A DNA stretch of 11,183 bases from Lachnospiraceae bacterium (GTDB lineage: Bacteria > Bacillota > Clostridia > Lachnospirales > Lachnospiraceae), in the NCBI GenBank assembly GCA_009774585.1, contig VSOA01000103.1, forward strand, positions 1-11,183. The letters are read 5' to 3'. Positions 5,932 to 11,183 of this stretch are shown piece after piece. The position numbers were made by a program, and so were the translations under genes. Each line of letters opens with the position of its first letter. Within the stretch, counting starts at the first letter, position 1. The notes beneath the pieces are model-generated. The model did not search any database and was not told the DNA's origin. It saw only the letters and a program-made list of their open reading frames with translations.

Positions 5932-6447
5932 TTAATTTTCCAAAAGTTTTTTGAGCTTTTGCAGGATTTTCATGATGTGCCTGCTGACGCTGGACTGGTT
6001 AATGCCATAGATACGGCTCAACTCAACCTGCGATTTGCCCTCATAGAAATGCTGTTGTATAAGCGTCCGTTCTTCTTCCGACAGCAATGTGAGGGAAGAT
6101 TTCAGCTTGTCCAACATCATTCTGCGGACAACGGTTTCCGCAACATTTACCGCTTCATCAGCTATAAACTCAAAACCGTTACCGCTGTCATCAGCATTTT
6201 CTATCGCTTCTAAAGACATCAGGCTGTTGTCTGCATCGAGCTTTTGCAGATAACGCCACCGTTCCTTGTCCCGATAGAACTCGATGTAGTGGGTCTGTTC
6301 CGTCTCAATCAGACAGCCCTGCACGGGGATAAAGAACTTGTCCTTATAAGTTCCGTCCGCTTCCCTGCGGCGGCAGAAATCCTCGTAAGACAATTCCGTA
6401 TAGCCGCCGTTTTCTTTGATATAGACCTTTCTTGGTGCATATTTCAC
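5932..6447 (-). CDS. Sigma-region-4 regulator in the position of Tn916 Orf7
   Basis: 171 aa from the GTG at 6447, chosen because GGAGG (6456-6460) lies 8 nt upstream; a longer TTG-initiated frame would begin inside that RBS. The C-terminal 60 residues are a sigma-70 region 4 / helix-turn-helix domain (LTLLSEEERTLIQQHFYEGK, then QVELSRIYGINQSSVSRHI and a basic KILQKLKKLLEN end). The first 100 residues are polar and acidic, with no clear sigma region 2. In Tn916, Orf7 is a sigma-like activator encoded upstream of xis and int and repressed by the oppositely transcribed Orf9. By position and domain this protein is probably its counterpart and promotes expression of the recombination genes. It is preceded by a small ORF and terminator, and followed by its own terminator. 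Confidence 0.85.
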   Translation of the reverse strand: MKYAPRKVYIKENGGYTELSYEDFCRRREADGTYKDKFFIPVQGCLIETEQTHYIEFYRDKERWRYLQKLDADNSLMSLEAIENADDSGNGFEFIADEAVNVAETVVRRMMLDKLKSSLTLLSEEERTLIQQHFYEGKSQVELSRIYGINQSSVSRHIMKILQKLKKLLEN

Positions 6448-6557
6448 CGTAAGTACCTCCAATCTGAATTTTGAAAATCGCTAAAATCCAGATTGAGAGG
6501 CGGGGAACGGCATCCCACGGCAGAAAGAGCCATGCGGCGTATTTCAGCAAAAAACGA

Positions 6558-6594
6558 CAAAAGAAAAACCGCAAAGGCTACCACACCTTTACGG
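6558..6594 (-). terminator. Terminator between the small leader ORF and the sigma gene
   Basis: On the - strand CCGTAAAGG (6594-6586) pairs with CCTTTGCGG (6577-6569), 9 bp with one G-U pair, across an 8-nt loop. It is followed by TTTTTCTTTTG (6568-6558). It lies 41 nt after the 35-codon ORF and about 110 nt before the sigma start codon. Its place inside the leader suggests an attenuator. Confidence 0.8.
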
Positions 6595-6634
6595 TTTAAG
6601 GAGAATATATTTCTATTGTATAGAGATTTGATTT

Positions 6635-6742
6635 CTACTTTCGAGGTACAAAGCCCCCATATGTTGACGAGGATTTTTTTAGCAGGTTATCCGCCCATCC
6701 TTGGTATGGTATATGTAAGTAGAAGTTGTTGCTTGCAGACAA
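6635..6742 (-). CDS. 35-aa small ORF, candidate leader peptide upstream of the sigma gene
   Basis: TTG start at 6742 with GGAGGG (6755-6750) seven nt upstream, among the best Shine-Dalgarno placements in the window; stop TAG at 6637-6635. The peptide begins MSASNNFYLHIPYQGWADNL and continues LKKSSSTYGGFVPRK. It has no signal sequence. The terminator at 6558-6594 follows, then the sigma-like gene. I cannot assign it to a known family. Two readings fit: a cis-acting leader peptide whose translation controls readthrough to the sigma gene, or a remnant or small functional protein. Non-ATG start and short length limit certainty. Confidence 0.55.
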   Translation of the reverse strand: MSASNNFYLHIPYQGWADNLLKKSSSTYGGFVPRK

Positions 6743-6802
6743 TAAAAATCCCTCCAAACTTCAAAAGCGAAGTCGGAGAGTGCTTAAGGCATAGCAAAAC
6801 GG

Positions 6803-6836
6803 CTCACCGAAACATCGTTTTTTTTATTCGGTGGGC
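6803..6836. promoter_or_regulatory. Stem-loop upstream of the leader ORF
   Basis: CACCGAA (6805-6811) and TTCGGTG (6827-6833), extended by G-C, C-G and T-G pairs outward, enclose a loop with a run of nine T on the + strand (A on the - strand). It has only a weak following T stretch on the - strand (CGTTTTGC), so it is not a good terminator. The remaining part of 6756-6864 shows no gene and no convincing promoter. Confidence 0.4.
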
Positions 6837-6864
6837 TTGTCCAATTTATATTCATATAAAGAAC

Positions 6865-6906
6865 AGAGCCGATGAACCTGTGATTGCTCACTTGTTCATC
6901 GGCTCT
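6865..6906 (-). terminator. Strong terminator at the end of the cargo operon
   Basis: AGAGCCGATGAAC (6865-6877) and GTTCATCGGCTCT (6894-6906) form a perfect 13-bp stem with a 16-nt loop. On the - strand it is followed by GTTCTTTATAT. It starts 5 nt after the stop of the KTR gene and closes the seven-gene transcription unit. Confidence 0.9.
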
Positions 6907-6911
6907 GCGTC

Positions 6912-7085
6912 TTATGCGTCTGGCTCTTTAATGACTGTAATATGACACTTTTTTACTCGTATCAAACTTTCTTGCTTGCACTTTGGACAAAAGAGTGGAA
7001 AGTTTTTAAGCTCTGTATCTTTCCGTATCATAATGCGGGTTTTGTTTTTACAAATTGGACATAGTATCCATTGAGTATCTGCCAT
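6912..7085 (-). CDS. Cysteine-rich KTR-domain zinc-ribbon protein (Tn916 Orf6-like)
   Basis: 57 aa from the ATG at 7085, which has GGGAGGTGA properly spaced upstream; an ATG five codons earlier overlaps that RBS. Two CxxC pairs, C9-P-I-C12 and C33-P-K-C36, form a probable zinc ribbon, and the family-naming K15-T16-R17 follows the first pair. The end ITVIKEPDA is also typical of the family. Small proteins of this type are found in Tn916-like elements, often near tet(M) (Orf6); their role is unknown. Here the gene is the last of the cargo operon, 16 nt after the Yip1-like gene and just before a strong terminator. No tetracycline-resistance gene is present in the window. Confidence 0.9.
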   Translation of the reverse strand: MADTQWILCPICKNKTRIMIRKDTELKNFPLFCPKCKQESLIRVKKCHITVIKEPDA

Positions 7086-7101
7086 TACATCACCTCCCAT
7101 A

Positions 7102-7665
7102 TTACAAAACAGGAGTTTTTAAGCCAACATATCCATTTAGAGCTGCCATAATTAAAATAATTAGTCCCATTACGATACAAGCAATAAAGAAACGCCATCC
7201 TTTTAGAGATGCAAAATTTCTCAAATATACGAAATAGAGAATGGCTTTCCAAATCAAAATGCCTACAAACACAATGTTCAAAATCATTCCGAAAATAGTA
7301 TTATTCCAGAATAGATAGAAGAAAACTTCGGTAAAAGCTACTACAACAGCACAAATTGCAGTAGGAGCATATGAGATACCCCATGCTTTTATATGGTCTG
7401 ATACCGTTCTGTTACTGCCCAAACATCTGCATACAGCCCAAAATAAAATGCAAATGAGAGCATAAGATAATATCCCATATCCTGTGATTTTCAACATTCT
7501 CAGCATCTCAAATTCTGGTCGATTTACTCCGTAAAAATGCTGAAGAACAGGCTCAAAAACAGAATTTAGTAGTATCGTAATTATCACCAATCCCCACGAA
7601 ACTGCTTTATTGCCTTTTGCAAAGGCTTCCGCAGGATGGTTTAGTGCTTCAATCAACTGCTTCAT
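7102..7665 (-). CDS. Yip1-family polytopic membrane protein
   Basis: 187 aa from the ATG at 7665, with GGAGGG 7 nt upstream that overlaps the stop region of the previous gene; a TTG-initiated extension would start in the RBS and is rejected. About five hydrophobic segments (around residues 24-44, 62-82, 98-120, 126-148 and 160-182) follow an amphipathic start (MKQLIEALNHPAEAFAKGNK). The arrangement resembles the YIP1 domain family, whose bacterial members are of unknown function and often neighbour transporters or sigma/anti-sigma genes. It is translated four nt after the 89-aa protein, so the two may work together in the membrane. Confidence 0.75.
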   Translation of the reverse strand: MKQLIEALNHPAEAFAKGNKAVSWGLVIITILLNSVFEPVLQHFYGVNRPEFEMLRMLKITGYGILSYALICILFWAVCRCLGSNRTVSDHIKAWGISYAPTAICAVVVAFTEVFFYLFWNNTIFGMILNIVFVGILIWKAILYFVYLRNFASLKGWRFFIACIVMGLIILIMAALNGYVGLKTPVL

Positions 7666-7669
7666 AGAT

Positions 7670-7939
7670 TTACCCTCCAAAGAAACTCAGAAACAAATTT
7701 GTGTACTGTATTCCAAAAATCATAGTAAAAACAACAGCTTGAACGGCTGAAACTGTAAAAGCAAACCTCCAAGGATAGGTGACAATCATTTTTTTAATCT
7801 TACCAATACCAGAAGTGTCCTCCGCTTTGCATTCTGTTAATATACGACTGAGCATCATGTTCCTTTGCTGCTCTGTGGGTATCCCGTCCTGTTCAAATAC
7901 TTCAAATGCTTTTTCGATAAACTCATCTTTCCTTGGCAT
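7670..7939 (-). CDS. Small one-TM protein next to the ECF sigma factor, candidate anti-sigma
   Basis: 89 aa from the ATG at 7939, with AAAGGAGGG well placed upstream; it overlaps the end of the ECF sigma gene by 17 nt. The N-terminal 55 residues are soluble, charged and helical (MPRKDEFIEKAFEVFEQDGI, then PTEQQRNMMLSRILTEC), and about residues 58-80 form one membrane segment, so it is probably N-in. The size, topology and overlap with the sigma gene fit an anti-sigma factor, but the HxxxCxxC zinc anti-sigma motif is absent and no homologous family is recognised, so the role is inference. Confidence 0.75.
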   Translation of the reverse strand: MPRKDEFIEKAFEVFEQDGIPTEQQRNMMLSRILTECKAEDTSGIGKIKKMIVTYPWRFAFTVSAVQAVVFTMIFGIQYTNLFLSFFGG

Positions 7940-8486
7940 TGTAGTCCCTCCTTTTCTCATATCCTGCATAGCTTTTTATAAAAGCGTTTTTTGCCCGCTG
8001 CAAAATGCTTTCTATGGCTTTTGGCGACTTTTCTACAATAGATGCAATCTCTTTAACGGTTTTTTCGTCAATATATTTCAGTACCAAAACAATTCTATAT
8101 TGTTCTGGCAGCCCGTTTAAACAGGCTCGAACTTTTTCCCGTTCAAATGACTTAATCAAAAGCTCCTGTATATCTTGGGATGGGTCTTCGAGATACTCTG
8201 CCATATAATCATCAATCTCAACCATCTCAAATTTAGGGCTATACTGCTTTCGATAAAAGTCATTTAACTTATTTCTGGCTATTTTGAAAATCCAAGTTCG
8301 TTCAGAGCTTAATCCCTTAAACCCGGACATCCCTCTATATACATCCATAAAGATGTCTTGTGTTATATCCTCAGCCAGAGCTTTTTTCATTCCCGTTCGC
8401 AAATATACATACTGGTATATTTCACTGACATACGAGTGATACACCGATATGAATTTTTGTTCTCGTTCCTCTTTGAAAACACTCAT
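7923..8486 (-). CDS. ECF-type RNA polymerase sigma factor
   Basis: 187 aa. Region 2 is clear at about residues 12-80 (YHSYVSEIYQYVYLRTG, DITQDIFMDVYRGM, then RTWIFKIARNKLNDFYRKQ), and region 4 at about 125-175 (LPEQYRIVLVLKYIDEKTVK then EIASIVEKSPKAIESILQRA). There is no region 1.1 or region 3, the hallmark of ECF sigma factors. The ATG at 8486 is 13 nt after the stop of the lipoprotein gene, and its RBS (TGAGGT) overlaps that stop, so translation is coupled. It is followed by an overlapping small membrane protein, the usual place for an anti-sigma factor. It may drive the cargo operon or chromosomal envelope-stress genes. Confidence 0.92.
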   Translation of the reverse strand: MSVFKEEREQKFISVYHSYVSEIYQYVYLRTGMKKALAEDITQDIFMDVYRGMSGFKGLSSERTWIFKIARNKLNDFYRKQYSPKFEMVEIDDYMAEYLEDPSQDIQELLIKSFEREKVRACLNGLPEQYRIVLVLKYIDEKTVKEIASIVEKSPKAIESILQRAKNAFIKSYAGYEKRRDYNAKER

Positions 8487-8499
8487 ATAATCATCTACC

Positions 8500-8901
8500 T
8501 CATTGAATTATAAGCTCCTTTGTAAGCAATATAGTATCCTTGTAGATTACCTCAAGCTTCAAAGAGCCAGCCGCTGCCTGCTCTGCCTCCAGTTCGTACA
8601 CAACAATGTCCTGCATATCTTTTTCTGTTGCTTTTGTTTCAGATTTGATTTCAGTACCATCAAGATACCATTTCACGGTATATTCCATGCCTTTTGGACT
8701 CTCGACAAAATGGACGCTTGCATAAACTGGTTCATTAACGATAAGAGCGTCTTCTTGATTTGCTGACTCCAACTCTTCCTGCAAAGAATAGCTGCTATTT
8801 GAAATGATACATGTCTGAATAGTATCGTCATTGCCGCCGCATCCAACCAATGAAACTGCCATCATCAAAATTGTGATTAATAAAACCGTAACTTTTTTCA
8901 T
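8500..8901 (-). CDS. Small secreted lipoprotein
   Basis: 133 aa from the ATG at 8901, with AAGGAGGG upstream at good spacing. A lipoprotein signal peptide is clear: MKKVTVLLITILMMAVSLVG followed by the lipobox cysteine C21 (LVGC). The mature part is about 112 residues and acidic, with a beta-rich appearance (VYASVHFVESPKGMEYTVKW, then GSLKLEVIYKDTILLTKELI), suggestive of an Ig-like or sandwich fold, but no family is recognised. It is between the exporter permease (13 nt gap) and the ECF sigma factor (13 nt gap). A sensor, an extracytoplasmic partner of the exporter, or an immunity lipoprotein are possible; none is shown. Confidence 0.85.
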   Translation of the reverse strand: MKKVTVLLITILMMAVSLVGCGGNDDTIQTCIISNSSYSLQEELESANQEDALIVNEPVYASVHFVESPKGMEYTVKWYLDGTEIKSETKATEKDMQDIVVYELEAEQAAAGSLKLEVIYKDTILLTKELIIQ

Positions 8902-8914
8902 AGAAAATCCCTCC

Positions 8915-9694
8915 TTATTCACCGTAGTTATATTCATCCTGTTTTATAAAGGTTAAATATGCAATTATTAGAAATGATATAATGCTGATACCAAAAATGA
9001 CGGATGCCTGCGAAAACCTTGAAATATCTGATACTTCTGATAGTGCCTGCATCATTACTCCTGGTGCTATCAGACTGAAATTATCAACCATCTGAGTTGT
9101 CCATCCAAATGCTTTTCCGATTCCCTCTACTATCATAACAAAGAAACGGGGCATCAACAGTAAACCTATTGCTAAACTCCAAATGAGCGCTGCCTTTGAG
9201 GAACGGGCAAGTATTGAAATCAACATACCCATAGTAGCATAGACCATAATATATCCCCATAATGGAAGCAAATACTGTATCAGTACAAGTATATGTGCAA
9301 AGTTGCCGCTAAGCCCAATGATGGCACAAGTAACTGGTGTCATATAGATAAAGGACAAAACCAATGACATGATTGCTGCAACAAGGACTTTTGAAATAAA
9401 GATTCTTGTTTTCGGAATGCCCGAACATATGATACAGTCTAAAACATTGTGTTCTCTATCAGACGAAACCAAATCAAAATATGACGATAGTACCGCCCAT
9501 GAGCCGAAAATCATATGCGGAAGAAACAATGCTAAAAACTCAATCTGGTCGCTCTCTACTAATTTTGTTCTACCACCCGATGTATAAAAGAAGAACACTC
9601 CCATACCTGCAAGAGCTATCCAAATAACCAATGTGCGTAAGTTCATTGCTTTTTTGAAATCTCGTCTAACAAGAGACAGAATATCCATTCTCAT
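8915..9694 (-). CDS. ABC-2-type transporter permease
   Basis: 259 aa from the ATG at 9694, with AGGAGGT six nt upstream; the frame extends further upstream but overlaps the ATPase. About six membrane segments are visible (around residues 20-38, 52-74, 105-130, 138-165, 168-190 and 230-250). The cytoplasmic loop after TM2 carries SSDREHNVLDCIICSGIPK, the region of ABC-2 permeases that contacts the ATPase. It makes an exporter with the upstream ATPase, overlapping its stop by the ATGA tetranucleotide. A substrate cannot be read from the sequence; related pairs export or expel antimicrobial peptides and drugs. Confidence 0.9.
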   Translation of the reverse strand: MRMDILSLVRRDFKKAMNLRTLVIWIALAGMGVFFFYTSGGRTKLVESDQIEFLALFLPHMIFGSWAVLSSYFDLVSSDREHNVLDCIICSGIPKTRIFISKVLVAAIMSLVLSFIYMTPVTCAIIGLSGNFAHILVLIQYLLPLWGYIMVYATMGMLISILARSSKAALIWSLAIGLLLMPRFFVMIVEGIGKAFGWTTQMVDNFSLIAPGVMMQALSEVSDISRFSQASVIFGISIISFLIIAYLTFIKQDEYNYGE

Positions 9695-10548
9695 TTTCGC
9701 ACCTCCTCTAAATGAAGTTGTTCCTGCACTATGCGCTTCACATTGCAAGCAGTGACCTCAAATATGCTAATGTCGTGTGAAGTCAACGCAGAAATCAACA
9801 GAGGAACTTGTTCCTTGGTAATTTGTGCGGTAAGTGTAGTTCCAAGCTTATCTACTGAAAGGGAGAAATCGCTCGCTAACATTTCGAGAACCTGTCTTGA
9901 AATGTTGGCTATTTTGAAAATATAAGAGCTTTCAATTTCATTGTCATATATCAGTTGCCCGTTTTGCAATATCGCAATGTTGGTGCAAATTTCGTCCATA
10001 TCCTGCAAAATATGAGAGGAAATGATGATGCTTTTCCCTTTCTGGTGGATACCCTTAATAATGCCTTTCATCTCAAAAGTTGCATTGGGGTCTAAGCCTG
10101 CCGTTGGCTCGTCCAGAACATATAAATCTGGTTCACCTGTCATTGCAATAATCATTTGCAGTTTTTTCTGTTGCCCAGGTGACAGGTGTTTGACCTTTTT
10201 ACTCATATCCAATTTCAGTTTTTTCCCAAGAAAAACACTTTCTTTGGTATCTGCGTTCCGCAATCGGGCAAAAAAGCGAATTATTTCAGAAACAGTTGTA
10301 TTATCATCAAATCGACAACTTTGTGGCATATACCCAATAAAAGGTTTGCCCGTTTGAAGATTCACCGTGCCTTTTGTGGGCTTCATCAATCCGCTAATCA
10401 ATCTTAGCAGGGTCGTTTTTCCTGCGCCATTCTGCCCAATAAGCCCGTAAATCTCGCCGTACTCAATAGACATATCGATTCCATGTAAAATCTCTGTTCT
10501 GCCAAAAGATTTTGACAAACTGTTGGTCTGAAGCACATATTTGTCCAT
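9691..10548 (-). CDS. ABC exporter ATP-binding subunit
   Basis: 285 aa from the ATG at 10548. The Walker A is G38-QNGAGKTT (to T46), Q-loop Q76, signature LSPGQ at 122-126 (a P in place of the second G), Walker B LYVLDEP (142-148) and switch histidine H179. Residues 205-285 form a C-terminal extension (ANISRQVLEMLASDFS, then LTAQITKEQVPLLISALTSH) like that of drug and bacteriocin-resistance exporter ATPases (CcmA/BcrA group). The AAAGGAG is about 11 nt upstream of the ATG; a GTG four codons earlier would have no spacing. It is the first gene of the cargo operon, with its promoter at 10666-10694. Confidence 0.94.
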   Translation of the reverse strand: MDKYVLQTNSLSKSFGRTEILHGIDMSIEYGEIYGLIGQNGAGKTTLLRLISGLMKPTKGTVNLQTGKPFIGYMPQSCRFDDNTTVSEIIRFFARLRNADTKESVFLGKKLKLDMSKKVKHLSPGQQKKLQMIIAMTGEPDLYVLDEPTAGLDPNATFEMKGIIKGIHQKGKSIIISSHILQDMDEICTNIAILQNGQLIYDNEIESSYIFKIANISRQVLEMLASDFSLSVDKLGTTLTAQITKEQVPLLISALTSHDISIFEVTACNVKRIVQEQLHLEEVRK

Positions 10549-10665
10549 TCCCTTGACCACTCCTTTCTGAGCAGATGTTTTCCTGCTTCATAAAGGTAGT
10601 CGTATGGATATCAAAAATCCCTCGCTTTTTTTAATATTTTTTTCTCCAAGCGTCAGCTTTCATAT

Positions 10666-10694
10666 ATTATAGACAGTGAAGCGGACTATATCAA
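10666..10694 (-). promoter_or_regulatory. Sigma-A-type promoter of the cargo operon
   Basis: On the - strand TTGATA (10694-10689), 17-nt spacer, TATAAT (10671-10666). Initiation would be near 10659, giving a leader of about 110 nt before the ATPase start codon. The -35 matches consensus at five of six bases. A run of eight T on the + strand near 10625-10632 (A in the transcript) lies in the leader. Confidence 0.85.
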
Positions 10695-10735
10695 CTATGT
10701 AAATATGAATTTCCGTCTCTTGTAACAGGATATAA

Positions 10736-10756
10736 AATCTCCTATTTTAGGAGATT
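10736..10756. promoter_or_regulatory. Inverted repeat between divergent promoters, candidate operator
   Basis: Two perfect 9-bp arms, AATCTCCTA (10736-10744) and TAGGAGATT (10748-10756), flank a TTT centre. It is located 9 nt upstream of the + strand -35 and about 41 nt upstream of the - strand -35. Its position and its odd-centred palindromic form suit an operator for the XRE regulator it precedes. Confidence 0.65.
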
Positions 10757-10765
10757 ATACATCGT

Positions 10766-10793
10766 TTGACTGGAAGCCATATCTCTGTAAAAT
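10766..10793 (+). promoter_or_regulatory. Promoter of the XRE regulator gene
   Basis: TTGACT (10766-10771), 16-nt spacer, TAAAAT (10788-10793). The start would be near 10800. An imperfect inverted repeat, CTCTGTAAAAT (10783-10793) and ATTTTCAGAG (10806-10815), overlaps the -10 and the start region; its arms match except for one extra base. It could be a second operator or a leader hairpin. Confidence 0.7.
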
Positions 10794-10830
10794 ATAAGAG
10801 TAAGATTTTCAGAGTATAGGTGGTGAGCTA

Positions 10831-11109
10831 ATGGACGAAAGAAACATTCATTTTGACTTCGACTTTACTCCGATTGGACAGGCAATCAAAAAAGCCCGTG
10901 AATCCAGAGGGATAACAAGAGAGCAGCTTTCTGGTATTATCGGCTATGCTCCCAGACATATTCAAGCGATTGAGAATGAGGGGCAGTATCCGAGTATTGA
11001 GCTGTTTATTCAACTCATTACAATGTTTGATGTGTCAGTTGATGAGTATATATTCCCAAACAAAGAAGTCAAAAAAAGTTCTGTCCGCAGACGCTTAGAC
11101 GCACAGTGA
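10831..11109 (+). CDS. XRE-family repressor, Tn916 Orf9-like, short C-terminus
   Basis: 92 aa. An HTH_3 domain occupies about residues 14-70 (PIGQAIKKARESRGITREQL, then SGIIGYAPRHIQAIENEGQY), followed by LFIQLITMFDVSVDEYIFP. This order and the VSVDE(Y/F) block match my recollection of Tn916 Orf9 (117 aa), which represses the orf7-orf8 promoter and is transcribed opposite to them. Here too it is divergent from the rest. The protein ends at VRRRLDAQ, about 25 residues before the usual end, which in relatives carries a KELxLMExxAxG helix. That C-terminus is missing and does not continue in another frame. The start ATG has AGGTGG (10818-10823) upstream. Deletion or rearrangement downstream of the stop is likely. 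Confidence 0.85.
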   Translation: MDERNIHFDFDFTPIGQAIKKARESRGITREQLSGIIGYAPRHIQAIENEGQYPSIELFIQLITMFDVSVDEYIFPNKEVKKSSVRRRLDAQ

Positions 11110-11110
11110 A

Positions 11111-11183
11111 TATTCTAACGCTTCGGAGCCACTGTTTTATCGCTTGAGAACCATTTGATTTTGGTATTCTAATGCTTGAGAGC
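11111..11183. repeat. Imperfect direct repeats at the right edge
   Basis: The 19-mers beginning TATTCTAA at 11111 and 11165 agree at 16 of 19 bases, 54 nt apart; a partial copy with GCTTGAGA lies between them (11142-11149). The second copy runs to the last base, so the array may continue outside the window. No ORF spans this segment. Confidence 0.45.

Noticed and set aside
6344..6574. 76-aa - strand ORF overlapping the sigma gene start
   Set aside because: It begins inside the terminator T tract and overlaps the sigma-like gene in another frame.
6493..6945. 150-aa + strand ORF
   Set aside because: It runs through two - strand terminators, the leader ORF and the end of the KTR gene, and has no RBS or domain.
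1..11183. CRISPR array, rRNA, insertion sequence transposase or antibiotic-resistance gene
   Set aside because: No regularly spaced repeats, rRNA sequence, transposase motif or known resistance gene was seen.

Overview
The window looks like chromosome of a low-to-mid GC gut Firmicute, most likely a Lachnospiraceae/Clostridiales member. This is inferred from strong AGGAGG-type ribosome binding sites, consensus sigma-A promoters, tRNA genes without an encoded CCA end, and a Tn916-family integration module. No 16S or taxonomic marker gene is present, so the lineage is an inference.

Left part (1-3143), chromosomal backbone, all on the + strand: the 3' part of tRNA-Val(TAC), tRNA-Leu(TAA) and its terminator; a membrane-anchored C39-like cysteine peptidase; an unknown acidic protein whose 3' end overlaps bcp (thiol peroxidase) by 80 nt; a CPBP (CAAX-like) intramembrane protease with its own promoter; and tRNA-Arg(ACG) behind a perfect TTGACA-17-TATAAT promoter.

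Middle part (about 3190-6450), recombination and regulatory module of a Tn916-family integrative element, on the - strand: integrase (int), excisionase (xis), a terminator, a MazF/PemK-like toxin without a recognisable antitoxin, about 580 nt of hairpin-rich DNA without a confident gene, and a sigma-region-4 protein in the place of Tn916 Orf7. Upstream of that protein is a 35-codon small ORF with a very good RBS, followed by a terminator, which looks like an attenuator.

Right part (6865-11183), cargo: seven tightly packed - strand genes run from an ABC exporter ATPase through its permease, a small lipoprotein, an ECF sigma factor, a small one-TM protein and a Yip1-type membrane protein to a 57-aa cysteine-rich KTR zinc-ribbon protein, ending in a strong terminator. 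A sigma-A-type promoter precedes the ATPase. On the opposite strand is an Orf9-like XRE regulator that appears short at its C-terminus. A 9+3+9 inverted repeat lies between the two divergent promoters.

Working model (inference): the XRE protein controls the divergent region. The cargo operon is a self-contained envelope export/stress module in which an ECF sigma factor is encoded downstream of the transporter it probably serves. Transcription towards sigma, mazF, xis and int is gated by successive terminators. The element-chromosome junction should lie between the tRNA-Arg terminator (3184) and the end of int (3446); the other end is outside the window.
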